A DNA stretch of 64,000 nt from an uncultured Acidobacteriaceae bacterium (GCA_937879855.1 CALFMO010000032.1:148988-212987), one strand, 5' to 3'. Numbered from the stretch's first letter, positions 53,110 through 62,292 are shown. The notes: a model not told the origin generated them from the sequence alone. Numbers and translations are program-made.

Positions 53110-53646
53110 ATGAGCGGAGCGTTTTTTCCCGGCGGCCACGTGCTGCTGCAGATTGTGGTGCGCACCGGCGTGATTTATCTGCTGGTGCTGATTGGCGTGC
53201 GCTTAAGCGGCAAGCGGGAGGTTGGGCAGATGACTCCGTTCGACCTGACGCTGCTGCTCCTCCTTTCGAACTCCGTGCAGAACGCGATGACTGGGCCGGA
53301 CACATCCCTGATGGGGGGCGCGGTGGCCGCAGCTACGCTGCTGGTTCTAAATTATCTGGTCGCCGATGTTTCCGGTGTCAGCAAGCGCCTTCGACGCTTG
53401 ATTCAAGGCCAGCCCAGTCTTCTGGTACACGATGGGAAAGTGATTGAAACCCACATGGCGCGGGAGCACGTCAGCATGGACGAATTGCATCGAGCGCTGC
53501 GCGAGCACGGGATCAATAGCTGCGACCAGGTGGCGCTCGCGGTGCTTGAAGTGGATGGCTCGATCAGCTGCCTGAAGTACGACGAGATCAAGCCGGACGC
53601 GAACACACATCTGGTGCGGCGAAGATTTATTCAGAAGAAGCAGTAG
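53110..53646 (+). CDS. DUF421 (YetF-like) membrane protein
   Basis: 178 residues. Three membrane helices (TGVIYLLVLIGVRLSGKRE, DLTLLLLLSNSVQNAM, AAATLLVLNYLVADV) then the cytoplasmic YetF/DUF421 domain (QPSLLVHDGKVIETHM, MDELHRALREHGINSCDQVA, LEVDGSISCLKYDE). The motifs SGKREVGQMTPFDL and the DELxxxLR helix are characteristic. Function unknown in general; some members occur with stress or sporulation genes. Starts 10 bases after the coiled-coil gene, so probably co-transcribed with it from the CRP-type promoter. Confidence 0.92.
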   Translation: MSGAFFPGGHVLLQIVVRTGVIYLLVLIGVRLSGKREVGQMTPFDLTLLLLLSNSVQNAMTGPDTSLMGGAVAAATLLVLNYLVADVSGVSKRLRRLIQGQPSLLVHDGKVIETHMAREHVSMDELHRALREHGINSCDQVALAVLEVDGSISCLKYDEIKPDANTHLVRRRFIQKKQ

Positions 53647-53724
53647 CGCGATGGGGTTGATGAGCGTTATCGGGATTAGTCTATATTCCAGCACAGCCAA
53701 AACTGCGGGGACTATAACGCCGTC

Positions 53725-54195
53725 GTGTGGCAGAAATTTCACATCCTGAGCCGAGCACAAGTTTTGTTTCTGGCCTCGGTGTGTGCCGCACTGATTGCGG
53801 TTGCCATTGCTCTTGCTTCGATCCCTGCTGACGGGATTTCGTGGAATCGTTTCCTTGGACCTTCCAGGCAATTTGATCCATTTATAAATTTTGGCTTGGC
53901 CTTTGTATCGGTGCTCCCCGTTTTTCTCGGGTACTACCACCTAGGACGGCTGGGCTTTTTGCTTAGTGTCGCAGCGGGATTCGCGCTCGCTTGGATCATG
54001 GCGGTTTGCGAAATTTTGTGCTTCGTGTTTGTCGGGCATCTTTTCGGAAGCGCGAGGCTCAGCGCGTTTGCCTATGCTGGGTGTGACATCTTCGTGTACC
54101 TCCTCATTGCATGGCTCCATTTAAAGGCTGCAATGTCTCCATCAGTGCGTGATGCTCAGCGAAAGCTTCACCTACTTCCTACTGGAACGATCTAG
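53725..54195 (+). CDS. Hydrophobic protein of unknown function, four membrane helices
   Basis: 156 residues from a GTG at 53725. Helices near residues 13-33 (VLFLASVCAALIAVAIALA), 57-70, 77-105 (LGFLLSVAAGFALAWIMAVC) and 117-133 (AGCDIFVYLLIAWLHL). No motif or family recognised. The start lacks a strong ribosome-binding site, and the composition is less G+C-rich than its neighbours. Downstream to 54290 nothing is seen. Confidence 0.55.
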   Translation: MWQKFHILSRAQVLFLASVCAALIAVAIALASIPADGISWNRFLGPSRQFDPFINFGLAFVSVLPVFLGYYHLGRLGFLLSVAAGFALAWIMAVCEILCFVFVGHLFGSARLSAFAYAGCDIFVYLLIAWLHLKAAMSPSVRDAQRKLHLLPTGTI

Positions 54196-54290
54196 CTGGT
54201 TGTGTCAGCGGTTACCCTCAAACGCCATGATGGGTCTTGAGTGGTTCCCGTGCAGTCACGAGGAGATTGTGGTGACATCTTTGCGCCGAA

Positions 54291-55460
54291 TCACTGCAGT
54301 CTCAAGAACTTCATACACACGGGCGAACCCACATCCAGCACCTGGCCCGTGGGCGTCAGGCGGCCGGTTTTCGGGTCGATTCGAAATACGACAATGTTGT
54401 CGGACTTCTGGTTGGCGGCGAAAAGGAACCTGCCGGTCGGGTCGATCTCGAAGCTGCGCGGAATCTTGCCTTGGGTTGGCGTGTAGGCGACCGGCGTTAG
54501 CGTCCCTTTCGTGGAATCGATTGCGAACTCGGTGATCGTGTCGCTGCCGCGGTTCGAGGCATAGAGGAATTTGCCGGAAGGATACATCTCGATTTCCGCA
54601 TCGTCATTCTGGCCGTTGAAGTCTTTGGGCAGCGTCGAGATCGTTTGCAGGGGATGCAGCGTTCCGGCTTTTTCGTCGTTCGAAAACACCGTGACGGTCG
54701 AGTGCATTTCGGCGACGACATAGGCGTACTTTCCGCTCGGGCTCAAAGCGAAGTGGCGCGGGCCGGCCCCGGGATCTAGTTTGGCGAAGGGAGGATTGTT
54801 GGGCGTGAGCGATCCGCTGGCGCTGTCGAATTTGTAGACCAGTAACTCGTCGAGGCCGAGGTCATCGACCATGGCGAAACGATTGTCGGGCGACAGGTCG
54901 ATGGAGTGGGCGTGGGCTTTCTCCTGGCGCTCGGGATTGGTGCCGTGGCCGGTGTGCTGCACGAAGGCTGAGGCCTCGCCGAGCTTTCCGTCCTCGAGAA
55001 CGGGGAAGACTGCGACGCTGCCGCCGGTGTAGTTCGCCACCAAAACGTATTTGCCAGTTCTATCGAGCGTGATATAGCACGGATCGGCGCCGCGCGACGG
55101 GACTTCGTTCAGGAAAGTGAGCTTGCCGGTGGAGCGATCGATGGAGAACGCGATAACGCCGCCGCTGTTCGGGCCCTTGTAATTTTGAACTTCGTTTACG
55201 GCGTAGAGGAAGCGGCCGTTGGGGTGCAGCGCCACGAAAGATGGATTGATCGTTTCCGCGGCTAGGCCCAGGGGAATAATCTGTCCGGTGTCGGCGTCAA
55301 AGCGGTAGGCGGAGATGCCTTTGCTCTTGCTGCCATCTTCGGTGTAGGTGCCTACGTAGAAAAGATATTTGCCGTGCTGCTCGGCCGGAGCCGCGGAGAG
55401 AAGCGTCGATGGGACAACTACAGCCAACAGGATGAGTACGCGAAGAGCGGAATGTTTCAT
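54291..55460 (-). CDS. Secreted lactonase-family seven-bladed beta-propeller (6-phosphogluconolactonase YbhE-like)
   Basis: About 389 residues from the ATG at 55460 (MKHSALRVL), with an alternative ATG six codons earlier. Signal peptide (LRVLILLAVVVPSTLLSAAPA). Beta-propeller repeats: FYVGTYTEDGSKSKGISAY, INPSFVALHPNGRFLYAVNE, DPCYITLDRTGKYVLVANYTG, and GPRHFALSPSGKYAYVVAEM. The family includes YbhE-type 6-phosphogluconolactonase, but a secreted copy more likely acts on an extracellular lactone or is a structural propeller. Catalytic assignment is not possible by eye. Confidence 0.88.
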   Translation of the reverse strand: MKHSALRVLILLAVVVPSTLLSAAPAEQHGKYLFYVGTYTEDGSKSKGISAYRFDADTGQIIPLGLAAETINPSFVALHPNGRFLYAVNEVQNYKGPNSGGVIAFSIDRSTGKLTFLNEVPSRGADPCYITLDRTGKYVLVANYTGGSVAVFPVLEDGKLGEASAFVQHTGHGTNPERQEKAHAHSIDLSPDNRFAMVDDLGLDELLVYKFDSASGSLTPNNPPFAKLDPGAGPRHFALSPSGKYAYVVAEMHSTVTVFSNDEKAGTLHPLQTISTLPKDFNGQNDDAEIEMYPSGKFLYASNRGSDTITEFAIDSTKGTLTPVAYTPTQGKIPRSFEIDPTGRFLFAANQKSDNIVVFRIDPKTGRLTPTGQVLDVGSPVCMKFLRLQ

Positions 55461-55537
55461 GCTTTTATAGAAACGCATTCAGGCCTTTCGGGCAAGGCAG
55501 ACGCCTCAGATTGTCTACCAAAAAAATCGAGCTGCGA

Positions 55538-55562
55538 GGACAGCCGCGGGCGGCTGTCCCCA
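55538..55562. repeat. Copy of the GGACAGCCGC...GCGGCTGTCC palindromic repeat
   Basis: GGACAGCCGCGGGCGGCTGTCC is a near-perfect palindrome, a member of the family at 23843. It sits between the lactonase and the following protein gene, near both gene ends. Confidence 0.7.
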
Positions 55563-55584
55563 CATGTTATTTCGCAGCGGCGGC

Positions 55585-56181
55585 TCATTTCGTTAACGTG
55601 ACTGGCACTGTCTGGTCGTAGGGCCAGATCACTACGCTCACGGATTTTCGCTGGTTGAATACATCCAAAGTTACCGGGAAGGCGACCATGATAGTTCTAG
55701 TGGTGCTCTCGCCGGGCTGGAGCTTGGTTTCGGGCGGCAGGGCAGGCTGCGCTCCAGCTTTCAGCGTGGGGAACGCCTGAAAGTATCGATCGAAGTCGAT
55801 GGCGGACACGGCATCGGCGCTAGGAGGCGGATCGCCGCTGGCAGGTTTGAGGACGCCCTGGAGAGTGTGGACGTAGAGAGTTTTGTCGCTGGTGTTGCGC
55901 AGGGTGAAGGTCAAAGCGACCATGGTCGAGCCCTGACCGGGAATCTCCACCGCGGACACGTTGTCGAGCGAGCCGGAAGCCTGCGGCGTAGGGCGCTTCA
56001 GGATGGATGCGATGCCCACCACGACCAAGACGGCGCCGATCGCGATCAGGACAATCTTGGCGGGCGGCAGATTCTTTTTCGCGGTGCCGTATTCCTCGCC
56101 AATGTTGATGGTTGGACCCTTGGGCGCGGGTGGCGCGGCCTGGGGCGAGGGCGGCTTTGGCGGAGGAGTTGGATCGGGCAT
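55585..56181 (-). CDS. Single-pass membrane protein of unknown function
   Basis: 198 residues. Proline-rich cytoplasmic N-terminus (MPDPTPPPKPPSPQ), one membrane helix near residues 44-60 (IVLIAIGAVLVVVGIASI), then a periplasmic beta-sandwich (about 75-198) with TMVALTFTLRNTSDKTLYV and GESTTRTIMVAFPVTLDVF, reminiscent of CARDB/FixG-type Ig-like folds. No family recognised. About 160 bases after the preceding minus-strand gene, with a repeat at 56234-56290 between. Confidence 0.75.
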   Translation of the reverse strand: MPDPTPPPKPPSPQAAPPAPKGPTINIGEEYGTAKKNLPPAKIVLIAIGAVLVVVGIASILKRPTPQASGSLDNVSAVEIPGQGSTMVALTFTLRNTSDKTLYVHTLQGVLKPASGDPPPSADAVSAIDFDRYFQAFPTLKAGAQPALPPETKLQPGESTTRTIMVAFPVTLDVFNQRKSVSVVIWPYDQTVPVTLTK

Positions 56182-56233
56182 AGGATTTTGGCGTTCCTAG
56201 GGGATTTTACGCTTGCACGGATGGCGTTTTAAA

Positions 56234-56290
56234 GAATTTAACCGCTGAGAACGCGGAGATGTGCGCGGAGAACGCGGAGAGGGGCAAGAT
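56234..56290. repeat. CGCGGAGA-type dispersed repeat
   Basis: AACCGCTGAGAACGCGGAGA then GCGCGGAGAACGCGGAGAGG, a tandem of the CGCAGAG/CGCGGAG unit related to 12968-13085 and 47150-47262. Confidence 0.6.
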
Positions 56291-56342
56291 CAAAGAGGAA
56301 GACCATCTGCCTCGATCGTTCATGCGAGGGAATCTTGATTGT

Positions 56343-56789
56343 CTATTTGCTTCTTTCCGTCGAGGAATCCGGAATTGGAATCTCTGCTACCACTTCCAGG
56401 TCGCGGTCGCCGCTTTTCCAGACTTGCTCTCGAGCCGATTTCGGCATGACGACGCAGCCATGCGAAGCGCAGCCGGGCGATTCTTTGGAATCGCCGTGGA
56501 GCAGGAAGCCGTCGCGGCCGAAAGTCGGCGTGTCGACAGATGGCGTTAGAGTTAGGACGTATGGACCGTGTTCCGCCGTGTTGACCGGTGGGCCCACGAT
56601 GGTCCAATCGCCCCGCGGTATGGGACCGACGTCGTGCACGCCCTCCATTTCGGGATTGTTCTTGCCGGGACCAGCGCCGGAATAGCCGGTTGCCACGTGT
56701 TTGCCATCCTGTTGCAGTTCGCCGGTTTTTTGCGCGTAGGTCCACGCGAATGCGTTCAGGTCGCCTATTGAATTTTTGTCGATGTCCAC
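56343..56789 (-). CDS. DUF2778-like (Tlde1/L,D-transpeptidase-like) protein
   Basis: About 148 residues from a GTG at 56789 (MDIDKNSIGDLN); an in-frame TTG at 56825 is possible. The DUF2778 pattern is visible: GYSGAGPGKNNPEMEG, VGPIPRGDWTIVGPP near residue 60, and the catalytic pair in LLHGDSKESPGCASHGCVVM (His then Cys near residue 115-130). Relatives are cysteine hydrolases or transpeptidases acting on peptidoglycan, including the type VI effectors called Tlde1. No signal peptide, T6SS gene or immunity gene is adjacent, so a role as effector is unproven. Stands alone. Confidence 0.72.
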   Translation of the reverse strand: MDIDKNSIGDLNAFAWTYAQKTGELQQDGKHVATGYSGAGPGKNNPEMEGVHDVGPIPRGDWTIVGPPVNTAEHGPYVLTLTPSVDTPTFGRDGFLLHGDSKESPGCASHGCVVMPKSAREQVWKSGDRDLEVVAEIPIPDSSTERSK

Positions 56790-57028
56790 GGTTTCACTCT
56801 CGCTATGGTTTGGGCTGCGTGCCAAGTATTGGAGGGTAGGAAACGAGGGGCTAGGTTATGTGAACATCGGAGCAAAAAAGTCTGTGGAAAACTATGGGGC
56901 ATTATACGAGCCTGTCAGGACGGTCGGCGCGGGGAAGAATCCGGGAAGGGCATGGCTTCAGCCGTGCCGATCGCTTTTGCGCGGGGCAGCCGCCAGGATC
57001 AAGACCCCGACGGGGCTTTGGTGACCTC

Positions 57029-57057
57029 CCAGGTCTCGCAAAACCGGCGAGACCTGG
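57029..57057 (-). terminator. Perfect 11-base hairpin downstream of polX
   Basis: CCAGGTCTCGC (57029-57039) pairs with GCGAGACCTGG (57047-57057) around a 7-base loop, 16 bases after the polX stop. No clear U-run follows on the minus strand, so it may be a processing or REP-like hairpin rather than a full terminator. The 56826-57072 gap holds no gene. Confidence 0.55.
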
Positions 57058-57072
57058 GGCACCCTGGCGTCT

Positions 57073-58815
57073 TCACCAGCCGTGCTTCATTGCTTTGGCG
57101 AATTCTGGCGCTGCCAGCGTGTTCAGCACATCTGGCGGGGTCAGCCAGGCGCGCCTGGCTTGCAGGACACCGTAGCGGATTTTTTCCATGTGTGAGGTGT
57201 GGTGAGAATCGGTGTTGATTACGATCTTGACGCCTTGCTGCTTGGCTTGGCGGAGGTGCACGTCGCTCAGGTCGAGGCGATCGGGATAAGCATTCAGCTC
57301 CATGGCGACTTTGTGTTTTGCGGCGGCGGCCAGGACCGCATGCATGTCGAAGGCGTAGGAATCGCGGCGCAGCTGGATGCGGCCGGTGGGATGTCCGATG
57401 ATCGAGGTGTTCCGATTCTCAATGGCTTTCAGCAGGCGGTCGGTCATCTTCGCGGGTTCCTGGTTGAAGACCGAGTGGACGCTGGCGATTACGATGTCCA
57501 TTTGCGAAAGCACTTCGTCGGAGAGATCGAGGTCGCCGTCGGCCAGGATGTCGACCTCGATGCCGGCAAAAATCGTGATGCCCTCGATCTTCTTGCCCGC
57601 TTCCCGAATGCGCTGGATGTGCGCGACGGCGCGCGGGTCGTCGAGGCCATTGGCGAAGGCGAGATTTTTGGAGTGGTCGGTGATGGCCATGTATTTGTAG
57701 CCCCGCGCATTCGCAGCCTCGGCCATTTCTTCGATCGTGTTGCGACCGTCGGTTTCGACGGTGTGCATGTGGACGTCGCCTCGCAGATCTTCCTGCGTGA
57801 TTAATCGAGGTAGGGTGTGGTCGCGGGCCAGGTCGATTTCGCCAAGATTTTCGCGCATCTCGGGCGGGATGTAGTCGAGGTTCAGCTTGGCGTAAATTTC
57901 TTCTTCGGTCTTACCGGCGACCGGCGTTCCGCCATCGAGCATGGCCAGGCTGTACTCGTTCAACGTGTAACCCATCTTGAGGGCGCGTTGGCGCAGGGCC
58001 ACGTTATGGGCCTTGGATCCGGTGAAGTACTGCATGGCGGCGCCGAAGGATTCTGGTGGCAGCAGGCGCACATCCACTTGCATGCCTCCACGCAGGTGGA
58101 AGCTGATTTTGTTGTCGCCGCTGGCGATGACGTCCATGAGTGGCGGATATTGGGCGACGTAGGCAATGGCCTTCTGGCGTCCTTCCTCGGAAGTGCAGGC
58201 GGGTCCGGTGACCAGGATGTCGAGGTCGCCGACGGTATCGCGGCCGCGGCGCAGCGAACCGGCAGGCGTGATCTTGTCGATGCCGGAATATTTCTCAAGA
58301 TACGCTGTGAGCTTTTCGGCCTCGATTTCTGCGGCGTCAATCAGGAAGCGGCCGCCGATGCGGCGATAGTCCTCGATGGCCTTCAACAACTTGGCTTCGT
58401 GCTTTTCGCCCATCCGCGGGAGTTCGCGGATTTTTCCTTCGCGCGCCAGTTTTTCGACGCCGTCAACATCGCAGATTTTGTAGGCGCTCCAGATCAGCGC
58501 GATGGTCTTCGGCCCTAGACCCTGAATTTTCAGCAACGTCAGCATCGAGGGATGGTATTTCTCCAGCAACTCGGTCTGAATCGCGAGTTTGCCGTCCGTG
58601 AAGAGCTCCTGCAGGTTTCGGAGCATGCTTTTGCCAATGCCGGGAATGGCGAGGACCTGCTTGGGATCGGCGATCAGCTCTTTTATCGGTTGTGATAAAT
58701 TCTCGATGGCCTGAGCGGCGTTGCGGTAGGAACGGATGCGGAACGAATCCTGCCCGTCGATTTCGAGCAGGTCGGCGGTCTCGTAGAGAATGTTGGCGAT
58801 GGCCTTGTTGTCCAC
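57073..58815 (-). CDS. polX: Family X DNA polymerase with PHP 3'-5' exonuclease domain
   Basis: 580 residues. N-terminal helix-hairpin-helix (VLAIPGIGKSMLRNLQEL, IQGLGPKTIALIW) and Pol X palm (about 170-310: GSLRRGRDTVGDLDILV with the catalytic DxD, VDVRLLPPESFGAAMQYFTG). C-terminal PHP domain (about 335-575: HMHTVETDGRNTIEEM, MAITDHSKNLAFANGL, FAGIEVDILADGDLDL, IGHPTGR, NTDSHH metal ligands). A repair polymerase with gap-filling and proofreading activities, typical of PolX from several bacterial phyla. ATG start and canonical length. Alone on its strand. Confidence 0.95.
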   Translation of the reverse strand: MDNKAIANILYETADLLEIDGQDSFRIRSYRNAAQAIENLSQPIKELIADPKQVLAIPGIGKSMLRNLQELFTDGKLAIQTELLEKYHPSMLTLLKIQGLGPKTIALIWSAYKICDVDGVEKLAREGKIRELPRMGEKHEAKLLKAIEDYRRIGGRFLIDAAEIEAEKLTAYLEKYSGIDKITPAGSLRRGRDTVGDLDILVTGPACTSEEGRQKAIAYVAQYPPLMDVIASGDNKISFHLRGGMQVDVRLLPPESFGAAMQYFTGSKAHNVALRQRALKMGYTLNEYSLAMLDGGTPVAGKTEEEIYAKLNLDYIPPEMRENLGEIDLARDHTLPRLITQEDLRGDVHMHTVETDGRNTIEEMAEAANARGYKYMAITDHSKNLAFANGLDDPRAVAHIQRIREAGKKIEGITIFAGIEVDILADGDLDLSDEVLSQMDIVIASVHSVFNQEPAKMTDRLLKAIENRNTSIIGHPTGRIQLRRDSYAFDMHAVLAAAAKHKVAMELNAYPDRLDLSDVHLRQAKQQGVKIVINTDSHHTSHMEKIRYGVLQARRAWLTPPDVLNTLAAPEFAKAMKHGW

Positions 58816-58982
58816 CGACTTAAGATAAACAAGATTGGACGGCAGGGCTAGCGGAGGCTACGGATGCACCGTCGTTAAGAGGTAGACCTGCAGCTCGAAT
58901 CTGCTCCAGACACTACGGCGGGGCGGGTGCCAAGGTGCGCTCGCTGGAGCGAAGAGTTTGCTGCACGTGGCGGGGAATGCCA

Positions 58983-59198
58983 CTACGCAGCTGAAGCTTT
59001 CGTTACGTTCGCGGCCTGCGGGCCCTTTTGACCCTCGGTGATTTCGAACTCTACCGGGTCGCCTTCCTGCAGGCTCTTGTATCCCTCGGAGCTAATCGCG
59101 CTGTAGTGAACAAAAACATCCGGCCCATCCGCACGACCGATGAAGCCGTATCCCTTCGCGTTATTGAACCACTTAACGGTTCCTTTCAATCGTTCCAC
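58983..59198 (-). CDS. Cold-shock-domain protein
   Basis: 71 residues, one OB-fold cold-shock domain. RNP1 KGYGFI and RNP2 VFVHYSAI are intact (GTVKWFNNAKGYGFI, DVFVHYSAISSEG). Binds single-stranded nucleic acid and usually melts RNA secondary structure. The start is a GTG preceded by GGGGG. About 130 bases upstream lie before the next gene end; no cold-box was identified. Alone between polX and the NUDIX gene. Confidence 0.96.
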   Translation of the reverse strand: MERLKGTVKWFNNAKGYGFIGRADGPDVFVHYSAISSEGYKSLQEGDPVEFEITEGQKGPQAANVTKASAA

Positions 59199-59352
59199 GC
59201 ATTACCCCCGTTGTTGCACGCCCTTATTTGGGGGAGAGGGCGTGCTCACAGTTAAAGCAGCCCATAGGATGCATTTTGGTGCGCCAGGGGTAGGCTGTCA
59301 ATCGGTAGGATTATCTAAAAATAGTTCAAAAAGGGGCACTCCGAGCGGAGTC

Positions 59353-59973
59353 TTAGCGTCGTCGGGGCGCGCCTGTCTGGGCCCTCTTTCGGTTCGTTGT
59401 GCGCGCCAGGCGATCAAGCCACAACACCGAGGCAATGGTCTTGGCATCGCGTATGGTTCCGTTGACTGCCATTTGGACCGCCGTTGGCAAGGGCACCAGA
59501 CGCTTATAGATAAATTCGTCATCCTCGGGTTCGGCTTGACCAGCACGCAAGCCGGTTGCAAGAAAGACGGCCATGGTCTCGGCGACGAAGCCGGGACTGG
59601 CATAGAACTTCAGGATGCGGCGCCATTTGATCGCGGTGTATCCGGTTTCTTCCAGCAGTTCGCGCTTGGCGGCTTCGAGTTCCTGCTCGCCGGAATCGAT
59701 GCGGCCGGCAGGTAATTCCCACAGAAAATCCTTTGCTGCATGGCGATACTGTCGTTCCAGGAGAACGCGGGGCTTGGCGCTGGAATCATCGACGGCCAGC
59801 ACGACGACCGAGCCGGTGTGATGAATGACGTCGCGCCGCGCCCGCACGCCGCCGGGTTCCTCGACGTGGTCGGTGGTGACGGTGAAGACCGGACCACGGT
59901 ATACGGTCTTGGAGGAGACGAGGCGCTCTTTGGTTCGCCGATTGCGGGTGGGTTTGCGGGACGATTTGGCCAT
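59353..59973 (-). CDS. NUDIX hydrolase, ADP-ribose pyrophosphatase type
   Basis: 206 residues from the ATG at 59973 (MAKSSRKPTRNRR); the open frame continues upstream but that part is unlikely and would run into the divergent gene. Core Nudix box GRIDSGEQELEAAKRELLEETGY (GX5EX7REUXEEXGU) with catalytic glutamates. N-terminal RLVSSKTVYRGPVFTVTTD and a middle domain HTGSVVVLAVDD resemble ADPRase. Hydrolyses ADP-ribose or related nucleoside diphosphates. Divergent from the DUF2520 gene with about 136 bases between. Confidence 0.92.
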   Translation of the reverse strand: MAKSSRKPTRNRRTKERLVSSKTVYRGPVFTVTTDHVEEPGGVRARRDVIHHTGSVVVLAVDDSSAKPRVLLERQYRHAAKDFLWELPAGRIDSGEQELEAAKRELLEETGYTAIKWRRILKFYASPGFVAETMAVFLATGLRAGQAEPEDDEFIYKRLVPLPTAVQMAVNGTIRDAKTIASVLWLDRLARTTNRKRAQTGAPRRR

Positions 59974-60109
59974 ACAGACAATATAAAACACGATTTCCGA
60001 CATCCGGCTCCCGGCTTTGGAACGACCGCAGGGATCGGCAGATTGACAGGTGGGTACTTTCGAAAGCTGGCAGCGAAAGCCGGAAGCCTCTTCTGCTATG
60101 CTGCCCCGC

Positions 60110-60970
60110 ATGGCGGCAAAGCCTCTGGTCGCAATTGTTGGGGCAGGAAATTTCGGAGCGGCCCTCGCGGTGTCGCTGAAGCGGGTGGGCTACCGGATCG
60201 AGGCTGTGATTGCTCGTTCCGCCGGCGCTTCGCTGAAAAACGGGCAGAGACTGGCAAAGGAAATCGGGGCGCGGGCATTGGTTAATCCGGCGGCGTTACA
60301 GGCTCATTTGGTTTGGTTCTGTGTGCCGGACGGTGAAATCGCCCGTGCCGCGCGGGCTCTTGCGGGAAAGATGGAATGGAAGGGAAGAGTCGCGTTGCAT
60401 TCCAGCGGCGCGCTGACGATTGACGAACTGGGAGCCTTGCGCAAACGTGGAGCGGCGGTCGCCTCGGTGCATCCGTTGATGACGTTTGTACGGGGATCGC
60501 GGCCGCCGCTGGCGGGTGTACCGTTTGCGCTTGAGGGCGACGCGGCTGCGGTACGGCTGGCGCGACGCGTGATTGCAGATGTGGGTGGTCACGCCTATCC
60601 AATCCGTAAGCGCGCCAAGGCTGGTTATCACGCTTGGGGAACTTTTGCTTCGCCTCTTTTTACGGCGCTTCTCGCCACTACGGAGCAGGTGGCGACGCTC
60701 GCGGGAGTGGAACGAAAAATCGCGAAGCGACGGATGATCCCCATCCTGCTGCAGACTCTGGCAAACTATGCTGCCTTCGACGCGGGCGACGCGTTCAGCG
60801 GGCCGATCGTCCGAGGTGACGTCGATACGGTGAAACGGCACTTGCAAGTGCTGCGCACCATGCCGGCTGCCCGCGAAGTCTACTCGGCACTGGCTCGGGC
60901 AGCCCTGCAGTATTTGCCCGCTAAGAACAAGGGTGAGCTCAAGAAGGTTCTCGCGGGTGAAGCTCATTGA
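60110..60970 (+). CDS. Rossmann-fold plus DUF2520 protein
   Basis: About 286 residues from the ATG at 60110; an ATG at 60098 is possible. N-terminal Rossmann fold LVAIVGAGNFGAALAVSLKRVG (NAD(P)-binding GxGxxG) and a C-terminal helical DUF2520 domain (about 135-265). Resembles 6-phosphogluconate dehydrogenase-like proteins, but the catalytic Lys-Asn signature is not recognisable. HSSGALTIDEL and ASVHPLMTF are typical of this family. Function unknown; redox of a small metabolite suspected. Its stop overlaps the next start (TTGA), so they are co-transcribed. Confidence 0.88.
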   Translation: MAAKPLVAIVGAGNFGAALAVSLKRVGYRIEAVIARSAGASLKNGQRLAKEIGARALVNPAALQAHLVWFCVPDGEIARAARALAGKMEWKGRVALHSSGALTIDELGALRKRGAAVASVHPLMTFVRGSRPPLAGVPFALEGDAAAVRLARRVIADVGGHAYPIRKRAKAGYHAWGTFASPLFTALLATTEQVATLAGVERKIAKRRMIPILLQTLANYAAFDAGDAFSGPIVRGDVDTVKRHLQVLRTMPAAREVYSALARAALQYLPAKNKGELKKVLAGEAH

Positions 60971-62292
60971 GTCGCCGGCCTTCCACCTCGCAGACGCGCC
61001 TGCGCCCACACGGCAAGTTGATCTTCGCGCTGCTGATTGCGCTCGGAACCAGTTACTACTACTTCGACTTGCTTCTGCCCCGGGCGCGCCTTGCCGATGT
61101 GGCCAACGATATGCTTGGGCCTTACGCCTATGGCGGCGACTTTTATCCCATCTGGCTGACCGGCCGCGAAGTGCTTCTTCACGGAACCAATCCGTACACG
61201 CAGGAGATGACGCGGAAAATCCAGATTGGACTCTTCGGACGACCGATGGATCCGCATCGTCCAGCGGACCCGCCTCCCGATTTTCGGGCGTTCTCTTATC
61301 CGCTGTACGCGGATCTACTGGCGGCGCCGTTGCTGCCGCTTTCGTTTAACGCGGTTCGATTGGTACTTGGAGTTCTTCTACCGCTGCTGACGGCGGCCAG
61401 CCTCGTGCTCTGGCTTCGTGCTTTTCACCTGCAGGTTTCGACCAGCACGCTGGCGATCGCAACGATTCTTCTGCTCGTCAGTTATCCGGTATTGGAGGGA
61501 GTGTATGCCCAGCAGGCAGGCTTACTGGTTGGGGTAGCGTTGGCGATGGCGATGGCAGCGCTGTCTCGGGAACGTCACTTTCTAGCAGGAGTATTGGTCG
61601 CGTTTGCTTCCGTGAAACCACAATTAGTTTGGCTCCTCGCTTTATGGCTACTGCTATGGGCAGTCAGCGACTGGAAACAGCGAAAGAGTTTTGTGCTTAG
61701 CTTTGGGATTACTTTGGCGTTGTTGGTGCTATTGAGCCAACTGATTTTGCCCGGATGGCTGAGAGGCTGGTGGAGGGCAGTGGTTGGGTATTCGCGCTAT
61801 ACATTGCCACCACTCACACAACTTGTGCTGGGCAGATACCTGGGAATTGCAACTGGGCTTGTTCTTCTCGCCTTGGCTGGCGTAGTTGGCTGGAACACGC
61901 GTCGCCAGCCCCCGGGCTCCCCCGGCTTTTCACTAACGGCAAGCTTCGTCCTCGCGGTCACCGTCATCCTGGCGCCGACCGGCGGTGCGGTGTACGACCA
62001 GGTAATTTTGCTTCCTGGGATTTGTTGGCTGGGATTTCGCCGGGCTGAAATCTTGAATGCAGGTCGTCCTATGCGCGTACTCGCAATCGCCACCCTAGTC
62101 GCACTATGTTGGCAATGGTTCGTCGCTTGTGGAGTCGCGCTTGGCTCGCTGGCCTTGCCGGATTGGGCAAGGAATCCGGCAGTTCTGGTTTTTCCAACGC
62201 GCTTTGCGGCACCGTTGCCGTTCGCAATCTTGGCATTATTGTCGTTCTTTGCGGTCCGGTTGCTGAGAGGGCAGGCCGAAGTCCTTACGTGA
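60967..62292 (+). CDS. GT87/DUF2029-type polytopic glycosyltransferase
   Basis: 441 residues from the TTG at 60967, overlapping the previous stop (TTGA). About nine or ten membrane helices. GT87/DUF2029 marks: periplasmic loop LLHGTNPYTQEMTRK near residue 75, FRAFSYPLYADLLAAPLLPL, and the KPQ motif SVKPQLVWLLALWLL near residue 215. These enzymes use polyprenyl-phosphate sugar donors and modify the envelope, as with mycobacterial mannosyltransferases. Acceptor unknown. The 3' end overlaps the convergent ribA gene by 8 bases. Confidence 0.88.
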   Translation: MSRRPSTSQTRLRPHGKLIFALLIALGTSYYYFDLLLPRARLADVANDMLGPYAYGGDFYPIWLTGREVLLHGTNPYTQEMTRKIQIGLFGRPMDPHRPADPPPDFRAFSYPLYADLLAAPLLPLSFNAVRLVLGVLLPLLTAASLVLWLRAFHLQVSTSTLAIATILLLVSYPVLEGVYAQQAGLLVGVALAMAMAALSRERHFLAGVLVAFASVKPQLVWLLALWLLLWAVSDWKQRKSFVLSFGITLALLVLLSQLILPGWLRGWWRAVVGYSRYTLPPLTQLVLGRYLGIATGLVLLALAGVVGWNTRRQPPGSPGFSLTASFVLAVTVILAPTGGAVYDQVILLPGICWLGFRRAEILNAGRPMRVLAIATLVALCWQWFVACGVALGSLALPDWARNPAVLVFPTRFAAPLPFAILALLSFFAVRLLRGQAEVLT

